Positions 20,955-29,706 of a stretch of DNA of 64,000 nt are shown piece after piece. Every line of letters starts with the position of its first letter. Position 1 is the stretch's first letter. Source of the DNA: Microbacterium sediminis (GTDB taxonomy: Bacteria > Actinomycetota > Actinomycetes > Actinomycetales > Microbacteriaceae). A program made the position numbers and the translations under genes. The notes under the pieces are model-generated. The model was not told the DNA's origin, did no database searches, and saw only the letters and a program-made list of their open reading frames with translations. The stretch covers positions 930,001-994,000 of the forward strand of contig NZ_CP038256.1 in the NCBI RefSeq assembly GCF_004564075.1, read 5' to 3'.

Positions 20955-21794
20955 CTAGAACACCTCGCGGTGGGTGAGCTGCTCGGTGCCGATGATGCGG
21001 TGGCGCACGGCGGCGGAGAGCTGGTCGACGATGATCGTGACCACCACGGTCACCAGCAGGGCGATGCCCGCGCGCGCCCACTCGCGGCCGTTGAACAGCT
21101 GGTCGAAGAGGAAGCCGATGCCGCCGAGCCCGAGCATGCCGAGGATCGCGCCGGCGCGGATGTTGACCTCGAACCGGTACAGCCAGAACGACACGATCTC
21201 AGGCATCACCTGCGGCAGCATGCCCCAGCGCAGCACCGACAGGCCCGAGGCGCCGGTGGCGCGCAGCGCCTCGACGGGACCGGGGGAGAGGTCCTCGAGC
21301 GCCTCGCTCGTGAGCTTGCCCAGGGTGCCGACCGATCCGATGCCGAGCGCGATCGCGCCGGCGGCCGGGTGGAAGCCGAACAGGGGCAGCAGGAACACGA
21401 TCGCGAGGATGAACTCCGGGATCGCCCGGATCACGTTGAGCAGGGTGCGGGTGATCCACACGAGCCATGCCGGGGCGACGTTGCGCGCGGCGGCGAAGCC
21501 CAGCGGCAGCGACAGGATCGCGCCGATGAGGGTGCCGATCCAGGCGATCGAGAGCGAGTCGAGCATGAAGTCGAACGCGACCGCCCACCACTCCCGCTGC
21601 GGATCGGCGAACGGGTTGGCCCAGAATCCCTCGGTGAGCAGACGCGCGTAGGTGACGAGCCGCTCGGGCAGGCCGAGCAGGGCCGCCCAGTCGGCACGCA
21701 GCGCCACGGCGCAGCCGATGACGACGGCCGCCACGGCGACGAAGGCGATGGTCGCGGGCACCTTGGAGGGCGCGGCGGGGCGGGGCGTGCTCAC
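20955..21794 (-). CDS. phnE: phosphonate-type ABC transporter permease, second copy
   Basis: 279 residues with about six membrane segments and the binding-protein-dependent permease loop EALRATGASGLSVLRWGMLPQ (EAA motif). The C-terminal ILGMLGLGGIGFLFDQLFNGREW is typical of PhnE. The GTG start overlaps the stop of the preceding permease gene (GTGA), so the two are translationally coupled and probably form a heterodimer. Last gene of the operon. Confidence 0.88.
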   Translation of the reverse strand: MSTPRPAAPSKVPATIAFVAVAAVVIGCAVALRADWAALLGLPERLVTYARLLTEGFWANPFADPQREWWAVAFDFMLDSLSIAWIGTLIGAILSLPLGFAAARNVAPAWLVWITRTLLNVIRAIPEFILAIVFLLPLFGFHPAAGAIALGIGSVGTLGKLTSEALEDLSPGPVEALRATGASGLSVLRWGMLPQVMPEIVSFWLYRFEVNIRAGAILGMLGLGGIGFLFDQLFNGREWARAGIALLVTVVVTIIVDQLSAAVRHRIIGTEQLTHREVF

Positions 21795-22576
21795 ATCAGC
21801 CTCTTCCGCAGGGTCTGCGACGCGACGTCGAGGACGATCACGATGACGATGAACCCGACCACGACGGCCGACACGTTGTCGTAGTTGAACCGGGCCCGCT
21901 CGACGTTGAGCACCGAGCCGATGCCGCCCGCGCCCACCATGCCGATGATCGCCGACGCGCGCAGGTTGATCTCGAACACGTACAGCACGTACGAGAAGTA
22001 CCCGGGCCACACCTGCGGCAGCACGGCCGCGACGATGCGCTGCATCGTGGATGCGCCCGCGGCGTCGGCGGCCTCGAGCGGGCCGCGGTCGACGGCGTCG
22101 ATCGTCTCGCTCGTGAGCTTGGCGATGATGCCCATGTTGAAGATCACGAGCGCGAGCACGCCCGCCAGCGACCCGATCCCGACCATCGCGACCATGAGGT
22201 ACGCCCACCCGATCTCGGGCAGCGACCGCAGCACCGACAGGATCGCGCGCACGACGCGGAGGAACCACGGGGAGCGGTTGGACGTGTGCGAGCCCATCAG
22301 GGCGAAGACGAGGCCGAGCAGGGCGCCCGCGAAGGTCGCGATCACCGCCATGAGCAGCGTCTCGAGCCACTGCGGCCATACCTGCGCCATGAACGCCCAG
22401 TTCGGGGTGAGGTACTGCTGCACGATGCCCCAGGCGCGCGGATTGCCCTCGAAGAACGGCGCGAGGGTGAAGTCGATCTGGATCGCCGACCACACTGTCA
22501 TCGCGACGGCCACCACGCCGGCGACGACGAAGAACGGGCGCGGCGCGGGCCGCCGCGGGCGGGCCGGGGCCGTCAT
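21791..22576 (-). CDS. phnE: phosphonate-type ABC transporter permease, first copy
   Basis: 261 residues with five or six membrane segments; EAA loop EAADAAGASTMQRIVAAVLPQ and the PhnE-like IIGMVGAGGIGSVLNVERARFNYD near the C-terminus. The ATG overlaps the phnC stop by four bases (ATGA), showing translational coupling. It pairs with the following permease to form the membrane channel. Whether the cargo is phosphonate, phosphite or another phosphorus compound is not decided by sequence; no C-P lyase or phosphite dehydrogenase is present. Confidence 0.88.
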   Translation of the reverse strand: MTAPARPRRPAPRPFFVVAGVVAVAMTVWSAIQIDFTLAPFFEGNPRAWGIVQQYLTPNWAFMAQVWPQWLETLLMAVIATFAGALLGLVFALMGSHTSNRSPWFLRVVRAILSVLRSLPEIGWAYLMVAMVGIGSLAGVLALVIFNMGIIAKLTSETIDAVDRGPLEAADAAGASTMQRIVAAVLPQVWPGYFSYVLYVFEINLRASAIIGMVGAGGIGSVLNVERARFNYDNVSAVVVGFIVIVIVLDVASQTLRKRLM

Positions 22577-23379
22577 GCGTCGGGACCGTCGGGGAGATCC
22601 ACCTGGGCGGCGGCCGAGCCGGGCAGGACGTCGGCCGACGAGAGCGGCCGGCCGTAGATCTGCTCGAACACGGCGTCGTCGGTCTGGGCCGGGGTGCCGT
22701 CGAACACGACCCGTCCCGCCCGCATGCCGATGATGCGGTCGGCGTAGCGCGTGGCGAGGTCGAGGAAGTGCAGGTTCACCACCACCGTGATCCCCAGCTC
22801 GCGGTTGATGCGCTGCAGGTCGCGCATGACCATGTCGGCGGTGGGCGGGTCGAGCGACGCGACCGGCTCGTCGGCCAGGATCACCGACGGCTCCTGCGCG
22901 AGCGCGCGGGCGATCGCGACGCGCTGCTGCTGCCCGCCGGAGAGGGCGGACGCGCGGTTGTACGCCTTCTCCACGATGCCCACCCGTTCGAGGGCCTGGA
23001 ACGCCCGCTCCGTGTCGGCCTTGCGCCACCAGCCGAACAGCGCGCGCCACCACGGCGTGGCGTGCAGCCGGCCCGTGAGCACGTTGCTCAGCACCGTGGA
23101 ACGGGGCACGAGGTTGAACGACTGGAAGATCATGCCCACGCGGGCGCGCAGGCGACGCAGGCCCCGGCCCGCGGCGCCGTCCACGCGGAAGCCGTCGACC
23201 TCGAGGGTGCCCGAGCTCGTCGGCACGATGCCGTTGATCGTGCGGATGAGCGTGGACTTGCCGGCGCCGGAGAGCCCCACCACGACGACGAACTGGCCGT
23301 CGGGGATCTCGAGGCTGACCCCGTCGAGGCCCTTCGTGCCGGTGGGATAGAGGACGGAGACGTCGTCGAAGCGGATCAC
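22573..23379 (-). CDS. phnC: phosphonate-type ABC transporter ATP-binding protein
   Basis: 268 residues. Walker A GLSGAGKST, Q-loop in MIFQSFNLV, signature LSGGQQQRVAIARAL, Walker B VILADEPVASLD and the H-loop NLHFLDLA match PhnC. A WWRALFGWW insertion in the helical subdomain is typical of PhnC. Start is the GTG at 23379, 56 bases after the phnD stop. It supplies energy to the two PhnE permeases. Confidence 0.92.
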   Translation of the reverse strand: MIRFDDVSVLYPTGTKGLDGVSLEIPDGQFVVVVGLSGAGKSTLIRTINGIVPTSSGTLEVDGFRVDGAAGRGLRRLRARVGMIFQSFNLVPRSTVLSNVLTGRLHATPWWRALFGWWRKADTERAFQALERVGIVEKAYNRASALSGGQQQRVAIARALAQEPSVILADEPVASLDPPTADMVMRDLQRINRELGITVVVNLHFLDLATRYADRIIGMRAGRVVFDGTPAQTDDAVFEQIYGRPLSSADVLPGSAAAQVDLPDGPDA

Positions 23380-23403
23380 GTGTGCAGCGCCTTTGGTTCG
23401 GTT

Positions 23404-23429
23404 GCGGGCCCCGCCGCGCCGGGGCCCGC
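23404..23429 (-). promoter_or_regulatory. intercistronic hairpin between phnD and phnC
   Basis: Perfect 10-bp inverted repeat GCGGGCCCCG / CGGGGCCCGC with a 6-base loop in the 56-base gap between phnD and phnC. It could act as a partial terminator or 3' stabiliser that raises binding-protein mRNA over the downstream genes, as in other ABC importer operons. This is inference from position. Confidence 0.55.
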
Positions 23430-23435
23430 GGGGGA

Positions 23436-24437
23436 TCACTCGCCGAAGTTCGCCTCGACCTGGCGTGCGGCATCGAGCGCCTCGAGATCGGCCGGGACGA
23501 GGCCCTCGATGTTGTACACCGCGTCGAGCACGGCGAGACCCTCCTCGGTCTCGGCGACCGCGAGGAAGGCGTCGGTGATCTTCTGCTGCCATTCCTCGGA
23601 GAGGTCGGCCGACACCGCGATGCCGTCGTTGGGGATGTTCTGCGACCAGGCGAACACCGTGACGTCCTGCCCGATCGTCGGGCGCTCCGCGACGACCTCC
23701 TCGCGGGCGTCGTCGAAGCTGACGCCCACCGTGGCGTCGCCGTCGTCGACCGCGATCACGGCGTTCGGGTGCCCGCCGGCGAAGACCGCGCCGGTGAGGG
23801 CGAACGGGTCGAGGCCGGCCACCTCCTGCAGCTGTGTGGCGGGGTAGTAGTAGCCCGAGGCCGACCCCTCGTCCACGAACGCAATCTTCTCGTCCTGCGT
23901 GATGAGCTCGAGCGCCTCCTCGCCCTTCGGGCCCTCGACCTCGTCGGCGTCGGTGCCGTTGCAGAACGTGAAGACGCCGTCCTCGGTCTCCTTCTCGACG
24001 ACCTCGTCGAGGCAGAACCGATCGGTGTCCTTCGTGTACCACTGCGTGACGTAGGTGTCCGATCCGTAGCGGACCGACTGCAGCACGGGGACGGCCCCCG
24101 CCACGTCGGCCGCCTGCACGAGCGCGATGGGGCCGAACATGCCGATCTGCGCCTGGCCCGCCTGCATCGCCGTCACGAGCGCGGCATAGTCGGTCGACAC
24201 GTTCGTGGTCACCGGGATGCCGAGTTCGTCCGAGAGCAGGTCGCCCAGTTCCTGGGCGTCGACGACGAGCTGGTCGACGTCCTGCGAGGGCACGAGGCCG
24301 AGGACGAGCTCCTCGGGGGCGTCGCCGTCTCCGCCGCTCGGCGCGTCGCCGCCCGCGCAGCCGGCGAGGGCGAGGGCGAGGGTGGCGGCGGCGGTGACGG
24401 CCGCGGCGCGGCGCTTCGTGAACAGACGGTGAGTCAA
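23436..24437 (-). CDS. phnD: phosphate/phosphonate-type substrate-binding lipoprotein
   Basis: 333 residues. Lipoprotein signal peptide with a KRR n-region and lipobox LAGC (Cys28). The mature part begins with VLGLVPSQDVDQL and contains DYAALVTAMQAGQAQIGMFGP, the hallmark of the PhnD/SsuA-like periplasmic-binding fold. It captures the substrate outside the membrane and delivers it to PhnE-PhnE-PhnC. First gene of the operon; the 97-base gap upstream to the HAD gene carries its promoter but no clear box was found. Confidence 0.9.
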   Translation of the reverse strand: MTHRLFTKRRAAAVTAAATLALALAGCAGGDAPSGGDGDAPEELVLGLVPSQDVDQLVVDAQELGDLLSDELGIPVTTNVSTDYAALVTAMQAGQAQIGMFGPIALVQAADVAGAVPVLQSVRYGSDTYVTQWYTKDTDRFCLDEVVEKETEDGVFTFCNGTDADEVEGPKGEEALELITQDEKIAFVDEGSASGYYYPATQLQEVAGLDPFALTGAVFAGGHPNAVIAVDDGDATVGVSFDDAREEVVAERPTIGQDVTVFAWSQNIPNDGIAVSADLSEEWQQKITDAFLAVAETEEGLAVLDAVYNIEGLVPADLEALDAARQVEANFGE

Positions 24438-24534
24438 GATCTCTCCTCGATCGTGGCGCGCAACGGCGCGAGGACGGTGCGCGGGACGCGCGCACTGCGA
24501 ATCTAGCCGCCGGACCCAGCCGTTCAGGATCCGT

Positions 24535-25233
24535 TCACAAGGATGTAACCGGCCGTGCCGCGTCGAGTCCGGCCCAGGATCGGATGAACGGGATGAGCTC
24601 CTCGAACGAGCGCGCCCGCACGTCGGGATCGCCCTCGACCCGATCGAACGGATCGATGAGCGCCGTGGACGCCCCGCGCTCGAGCGGGACCGACAGGTCG
24701 TTGAGGAAGATGTCGCCCACGCTCAGCACGGTGTCCTTGGCGACGGGATGACCCAGACCGTCGAGGATCGCGCCCAGGCCCGCGGGCTTGCCCGCATCGG
24801 CGATCACCTCGTCGAACGCGCCGTCGAGGCCCAGGCGCACGAGCATCCGGTCGAGGCCGTGCGGCGGCGCGTTGGTGACGAGCAGCAGGCGCGTGCCGGC
24901 GGCGCGCAGCTCGTCGAGCAGCGGGCGCAGACCCTCGGGCGCACGCGTGTCGAGGCCGGTGTCGGCCAGCTGCCGGCGCGCCTCCATGAACGCGGCCTGG
25001 AGGGCCGAGATCGGCACGCCCTGTGTGGTCGCGCGGCGCTGCACGGCGATGTAGCCGTCGGGCGCGCCCTCGAACTCCTCCATCGCCTCGCCGCCGCAGT
25101 ACCGCTCCACCCGCTCGGCGAGGTCGGCGAGGTCCGGGTGCAGCCCCGCGGCCTGGCGCGCGTACACGAGGGCGGGGCCGTGGCCCACGCACACCGTGCC
25201 GTCGAAATCCAGGATCAGGGAGCGCTCGGTCAC
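24535..25233 (-). CDS. HAD-superfamily hydrolase
   Basis: 232 residues. Motif I DFDGTV (nucleophile Asp near residue 9), motif II LLVTN (Thr near 119), and motif IV GDIFLNDLSVPLERG, with a helical cap between motifs I and II. Predicted phosphatase or phosphonatase-like enzyme; the specific substrate is unknown. Neighbouring phnDCEE on the same strand makes phosphorus scavenging plausible. The GTG start lies 29 bp from the divergent rsmI start, with a TAGCGT -10 seven bases before the GTG. Confidence 0.82.
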   Translation of the reverse strand: MTERSLILDFDGTVCVGHGPALVYARQAAGLHPDLADLAERVERYCGGEAMEEFEGAPDGYIAVQRRATTQGVPISALQAAFMEARRQLADTGLDTRAPEGLRPLLDELRAAGTRLLLVTNAPPHGLDRMLVRLGLDGAFDEVIADAGKPAGLGAILDGLGHPVAKDTVLSVGDIFLNDLSVPLERGASTALIDPFDRVEGDPDVRARSFEELIPFIRSWAGLDAARPVTSL

Positions 25234-25240
25234 CTCCGAA

Positions 25241-25256
25241 ACGCTACCCGTACGCT
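25241..25256. promoter_or_regulatory. back-to-back -10 boxes for HAD gene and rsmI
   Basis: Minus-strand TAGCGT (25246-25241) lies seven bases before the HAD GTG; plus-strand TACGCT (25251-25256) lies six bases before the rsmI GTG. The two boxes are four bases apart, so the two RNA polymerase sites must overlap and each -35 would fall inside the other gene's first codons. Both mRNAs would be leaderless. Confidence 0.5.
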
Positions 25257-25262
25257 GGATCG

Positions 25263-26078
25263 GTGATCATCCTCGCGGCGACGCCCATCGGCAACCTCGG
25301 GGACGCCTCGCGTCGCCTCGTCGAGGTGCTCGAGGCGGCGCCCGTCGTGGCGGCCGAGGACACCCGCACGGCGCACCGGCTGTTCCTCGCGCTGGGGATC
25401 GAGAACCGGCCGCGCCTGATCGCCCTGCACGACCACAACGAGAAGCAGGTGTCCGCGGAGCTCGTGGAGCGGGCGCGCGAGGAGGACCTCGTCGTGCTGA
25501 CCGACGCGGGCATGCCGACCGTCAGCGATCCCGGCTACGGCCTCGTGGCCACCGCCGTGGCCGCGGGCGTCGAGGTCACGGCGATCCCCGGGCCCAGCGC
25601 GGTGCTCACCGCGCTCGCCGTCTCCGGGCTGCCGACGGACCGGTTCACCTTCGAGGGCTTCGTGGCCCGCAAGCCGGGGGAGCGATCGCGGGCGCTGGCG
25701 GCGCTGGCCGCCGAGCCGCGCACGATGGTGTTCTTCGAGGCCCCGTCGCGCGCGGCGCAGACCCTCGCCGACATGGCGGCGGCGTTCGGCGGCGACCGCC
25801 GGGCGGCCGTGGCGCGCGAGCTGACGAAGCTGCACGAGGAGGTCGCCCGGGGCACGCTCGCCGAGCTGACCGCGTGGGCCGAGGCGGGCGTGCGCGGCGA
25901 GCTCGTCATCGTCGTCGCCGGCGCCGCACTGCGCGAGATCTCGGGGGACGACGCGCTCGCTCAGGTGCAGGCGCTGGTTGCCGGCGGTGCGCGGCTGAAG
26001 GAGGCGGCCCGTGAGGTCGCCGAGGCGACCGGGCTGTCGTCGCGCGAGCTGTACCAGGCCGCGCTCGCCGCGCGGTGA
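25263..26078 (+). CDS. rsmI: 16S rRNA (cytidine1402-2'-O)-methyltransferase
   Basis: 271 residues, SAM-dependent tetrapyrrole-methylase fold. Diagnostic motifs are the N-terminus VIILAATPIGNLGDAS, VVAAEDTRTAHRLF, LTDAGMPTVSDPGY and AIPGPSAVLTALAVSGLP. It methylates the ribose of C1402 in the decoding centre. The GTG start at 25263 follows TACGCT plus six bases. It precedes metG and tatD, a conserved actinobacterial order. Confidence 0.95.
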   Translation: MIILAATPIGNLGDASRRLVEVLEAAPVVAAEDTRTAHRLFLALGIENRPRLIALHDHNEKQVSAELVERAREEDLVVLTDAGMPTVSDPGYGLVATAVAAGVEVTAIPGPSAVLTALAVSGLPTDRFTFEGFVARKPGERSRALAALAAEPRTMVFFEAPSRAAQTLADMAAAFGGDRRAAVARELTKLHEEVARGTLAELTAWAEAGVRGELVIVVAGAALREISGDDALAQVQALVAGGARLKEAAREVAEATGLSSRELYQAALAAR

Positions 26079-26153
26079 GCGCGCGAATGTGACGATCGCC
26101 GGCTCCCGCGAGGCGCCGGGGCGGCCGCGCGAAACACGGAGCGCGCCCGCAAC

Positions 26154-26159
26154 TAGACT
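26154..26159 (+). promoter_or_regulatory. -10 box for leaderless metG mRNA
   Basis: TAGACT followed by six bases and the metG GTG. The 87-bp gap after rsmI therefore holds a promoter for the metG-tatD unit. The -35 region is not obvious. Confidence 0.5.
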
Positions 26160-26165
26160 TCTCGG

Positions 26166-27740
26166 GTGACTTCCGGGCGCTCTTTCTACATCACCACGCC
26201 GATCTACTACCCGAGCGATGTGCCGCACATCGGGCACGGGTACACGACCGTCGCCGTGGACGCGCTCGCCCGCTGGCACCGCCAGGGCGGCGACGACACG
26301 TGGATGCTCACCGGCACCGACGAGCACGGCCAGAAGATGATGCGCGCCGCCGCGGCCAACGGCGTGACGCCGCAGGAGTGGGTCGACAAGCTCGTCACCG
26401 AGGCCTGGTTCCCGCTGCTGAAGACCCTCGATGTCGCCAACGACGACTTCATCCGCACCACGCAGGAGCGTCACGAGACCGCGGCCGCGAAGTTCTGGCA
26501 GGCGATCTACGATCGCGGCTACGTGTACGCCGGCGAGTACGAGGCCCTCTACTGCGTGGGCTGCGAGGAGTTCAAGCCCGAGAGCGAGATCGTCGACGGC
26601 ACCGGCCCCTTCGAGGGCCTGAAGGTCTGCGCGATCCACTCCAAGCCGCTCGAGCTGCTGCACGAGAAGAACTACTTCTTCAAGCTCAGCGAGTTCCAGG
26701 ACCGCCTGCTCGAGCTGTACCGCGAGCGCCCCGACTTCGTGCAGCCGGAATCGGCCCGCAACGAGGTCGTCGCGTTCGTGCAGCAGGGGCTGAAGGACCT
26801 GTCGATCTCGCGCTCGGCGTTCGACTGGGGCATCCCGATCCCGTGGGACGCCTCGCACGTGCTCTACGTGTGGATCGACGCGCTGCTGAACTACGCCACG
26901 GCCGTCGGCTACGGCGCGGATCAGGAGACCTTCGACCGCCGCTGGCCCGGCTACCACGTGGTCGGCAAGGACATCCTCCGGTTCCACGCCGTGATCTGGC
27001 CCGCCATGCTCATGGCCGCGGGGCTGGACGTGCCGCGCGGCGTGTTCGCGCACGGCTGGCTGCTCGTCGGCGGCGAGAAGATGTCGAAGTCCAAGGCCAC
27101 CGGCATCGCGCCGGAGACCCTCGTCGACACGTTCGGCAGCGACGCGTTCCGCTTCTACTTCCTCTCGGCGATCGCGTTCGGCCAGGACGGCTCGTTCTCG
27201 TGGGAGGACATGGCGGCGCGCTACCAGGCGGAGCTCGCCAACGGCTTCGGCAACCTCGCCTCGCGCACCGTCGCCATGATCGGCAAGTACTTCGACGGAT
27301 CGATCCCCGAGCCGGCCGCGTACACCGACGCCGATCTGCGCATCCAGCAGGTCGTCGCGAAGGCCGCCAGCGAGGCGGACGCCGCGATCGAGAAGTTCCG
27401 GATCGACCAGGCGATCGACGCGATCTGGACGATCGTCGACGAACTGAACGGCTACATCACCGACAACGAGCCGTGGGCGCTGGCCAAGGACGAATCGCAG
27501 CGCGATCGCCTCGCGACCGTGCTCTACACGTGTGCCGAGGGACTGCGGGCGTTGGCTGTGCTGCTCTCGCCGATCATGCCGCAGTCGACGGCCAAGCTGT
27601 GGACCGCGCTCGGGGCCGAGGCCGCGCTCGGCGAGCTCGCCGCGCAGGACGTCCGCGCCGCCGGCGAGTGGGGCCGGCTCCCCGCCGGTGCCGCGGTGGG
27701 CAAGCTCGAGCCGCTGTTCCCCCGCATCGAGAGCGAGTGA
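26166..27740 (+). CDS. metG: methionyl-tRNA synthetase
   Basis: 524 residues, class I aminoacyl-tRNA synthetase. The HIGH-type motif is VPHIGHGYTT, and the KMSKS motif is present as EKMSKSKATG (about residue 300). The connective-peptide region shows LYCVGCEEFKPESEI with two of the usual cysteines, a reduced metal-binding knuckle. It lacks the C-terminal dimerisation domain, as in the short actinobacterial form. It charges initiator and elongator tRNA-Met. The stop overlaps the tatD start (GTGA). Confidence 0.96.
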   Translation: MTSGRSFYITTPIYYPSDVPHIGHGYTTVAVDALARWHRQGGDDTWMLTGTDEHGQKMMRAAAANGVTPQEWVDKLVTEAWFPLLKTLDVANDDFIRTTQERHETAAAKFWQAIYDRGYVYAGEYEALYCVGCEEFKPESEIVDGTGPFEGLKVCAIHSKPLELLHEKNYFFKLSEFQDRLLELYRERPDFVQPESARNEVVAFVQQGLKDLSISRSAFDWGIPIPWDASHVLYVWIDALLNYATAVGYGADQETFDRRWPGYHVVGKDILRFHAVIWPAMLMAAGLDVPRGVFAHGWLLVGGEKMSKSKATGIAPETLVDTFGSDAFRFYFLSAIAFGQDGSFSWEDMAARYQAELANGFGNLASRTVAMIGKYFDGSIPEPAAYTDADLRIQQVVAKAASEADAAIEKFRIDQAIDAIWTIVDELNGYITDNEPWALAKDESQRDRLATVLYTCAEGLRALAVLLSPIMPQSTAKLWTALGAEAALGELAAQDVRAAGEWGRLPAGAAVGKLEPLFPRIESE

Positions 27741-28651
27741 GGGCCGCGGTGTCGGGCAACGGCGCCGTGGGAGAGGGCGCGCGCGAGACGTACGTCGAGA
27801 AGCGATCGACGAAGGGCCGCAAGGATCTGTCGCACCCGGAGGCGCCCGAGCCCCTCGCGGTGCCGGTGTACGACAACCACTGCCACCTCGAGATCGAGGA
27901 CGGCGACGATCCGCTCTCGCTCGACGAGCAGCTGGAGCGCGCGGTCGCCGTCGGTATCCACGGCGTCGTGCAGGCCTCCGGCGACATCGAGTCTTCGCGC
28001 TGGGCAGTGGCCGCCGCCGAGCGGCACCCGCGCGTGCTCGCCGCCGTGGCGATCCACCCCAACGACGCCCCCGCCTACGCGGCGGCCGGGCGCCTGGACG
28101 AGGCGATCGCGGTCATCGACGAGCTGGCCGCGCACCCCCGGGTGCGGGCGATCGGGGAGACGGGGCTCGACTTCTTCCGCACCGACGAGGACGGGCGGCC
28201 GGCCCAGCAGGCCGCGTTCGAGGCGCACATCGACATCGCGAAGAAGCACGGCATCGCCATGCAGATCCACGATCGCGACGCCCACCGTGCGGTGCTCGAC
28301 ACCCTGCACCGCGTCGGCGCGCCCGAGCGCACGGTGTTCCACTGCTTCTCGGGCGACGCCGAGATGGCACGCGAGGCCACGGAGATGGGCTGCTACCTGT
28401 CGTTCGCGGGGAACATCACGTTCAAGAACGCGCAGAACCTCCGCGACGCGCTCGCCGTCACGCCGCGCGACCGCATCCTCGTCGAGACCGACGCCCCGTT
28501 CCTCACCCCCGTGCCCTACCGCGGCCGCCCGAACGCGCCGTACCTCGTGCCGCTCACGATGCGGTTCCTCGCTGCCGAGCTCGGCGCCGACCTCGACGAG
28601 CTCTGCGCCCAGGTCGCCGCCAACACCCTCGCGGTCTACGGGGAGTTCTGA
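27737..28651 (+). CDS. tatD: TatD-family metal-dependent DNase
   Basis: 304 residues from the GTG overlapping the metG stop by four bases; GTG 27749 is another option. A variable N-terminal tail of about 35 residues precedes the amidohydrolase-type barrel. Metal ligands are visible in DNHCHLE (His-x-His), GETGLDFFR (Glu), QIHDRDA (His), VFHCFSGD (His) and ETDAPFLTPVPYRG (Asp). Family members are 3'-5' DNases or deoxyribonucleases in DNA repair and quality control. The repeat array begins right after its stop. Confidence 0.93.
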   Translation: MRAAVSGNGAVGEGARETYVEKRSTKGRKDLSHPEAPEPLAVPVYDNHCHLEIEDGDDPLSLDEQLERAVAVGIHGVVQASGDIESSRWAVAAAERHPRVLAAVAIHPNDAPAYAAAGRLDEAIAVIDELAAHPRVRAIGETGLDFFRTDEDGRPAQQAAFEAHIDIAKKHGIAMQIHDRDAHRAVLDTLHRVGAPERTVFHCFSGDAEMAREATEMGCYLSFAGNITFKNAQNLRDALAVTPRDRILVETDAPFLTPVPYRGRPNAPYLVPLTMRFLAAELGADLDELCAQVAANTLAVYGEF

Positions 28652-28659
28652 GCGAGTCG

Positions 28660-29705
28660 AGGCCTACAGCCCCTGCTCTCGACTCGTCGCTTCGCTCCTC
28701 GCTCGAGCAGTCTCCGCTCGCTTCGCTCGGTCGACGGGCCCGGGTGGTTGTGGCTCGTGGTGAGCCGCAGGCACCACGGGCTCGTCGACCGGAGCGGCGC
28801 AGCCGCGGAGCGGAGACGGGTCGAGCGAAGGGTGCGCAGCGCCCGGAGTCGAGGCCGAGGGGTTGAGGCTCCGCTGTCCGCTCGGGCTACGGCGCCGAAC
28901 GGATCTCGGCACGCACCGGCACGGGCTCGTCGACCGGAGCGGCGCAGCCGCGGAGCGGAGACGGGTCGAGCGGAGCGCCGGAGGCGCGGAGTCGAGGCCG
29001 AGGGGTTGAGGCCCCTGCTCTCGACTCGTCGCTTTGCTCCTCGCTCGAGCCGTCTCCGCTCGCTTCGCTCGGTCGACGGGCCCGTGGGGCTCTCGCTCGT
29101 GATGAGCCGCAAGCACCACGGCTCGTCGACCGGAGCGGCGCAGCCGCGGAGCGGAGACGGGTCGAGCGCAGGGCGCGCAGCGCCCGGAGTCGAGGCCCAG
29201 GGGCTGAGGCCCCCGCTCTCGACTCGTCGCTTTGCTCCTCGCTCGAGCCGTCTCCGCTCGCTTCGCTCGGTCGACGAGCCCGGGTGGTTGTGGCTCGTGG
29301 TGAGCCGCAGGCACCACGGCTCGTCGACCAGAGCGGCGCAGCCGCGGAGCGGAGACGGGTCGAGCGGAGCGGCGGAGGCGCGGAGTCGAGGCCGAGGGGT
29401 TGAGGCCCCGCTCTCGACTCGTCGCTCTGCTCCTCGCTCGAGCCGTCTCCGCTCGCTTCGCTCGGTCGACGGGCCCGTGGGGCTCTCGCTCGTGATGAGC
29501 CGCAAGCACCACGGCTCGTCGACCGGAGCGGCGCAGCCGCGGAGCGGAGACGGGTCGAGCGAAGGGCGCGCAGCGCCCGGAGTCGAGGCCGAGGGTTGAG
29601 GCCCCCGCTCTCGACTCGTCGCTTTGCTCCTCGCTCGAGCCGTCTCCGCTCGCTTCGCTCGGTCGACGGGCCCGCAGGCTGCACGGCTCGTCGACCGGAG
29701 CCGAG
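28660..29705. repeat. array of ~196-bp palindromic repeat units (non-coding)
   Basis: Five copies of a left arm (GCTCTCGACTCGTCGCTT type, starting near 28676, 29018, 29216, 29411 and 29608; spacings 198, 195 and 197 bp after the first gap of 342) alternate with a right arm (GGCTCGTCGACCGGAGCGG, then GCGGAGACGGGTCGAG). Within each unit the arms are inverted copies sharing GTCTCCGCTC / GAGCGGAGAC and GGTCGACGGGC / GCTCGTCGACC, so each unit can fold as a long imperfect hairpin. Between 28870 and 29018 one unit has lost its left arm. Long open frames on both strands follow from composition; unit lengths vary and are not all multiples of three. Confidence 0.85.
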
Positions 29706-29706
29706 G

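Noticed and set aside
20573..24437. Calling the importer a phosphite (ptx) system
   Set aside because: No phosphite dehydrogenase or C-P lyase gene is present; the binding protein alone does not fix the substrate.
28660..29705. Could the repeat array be a CRISPR?
   Set aside because: Units are ~196 bp with inverted arms and no short repeat/unique spacer pattern, and no cas genes are nearby.
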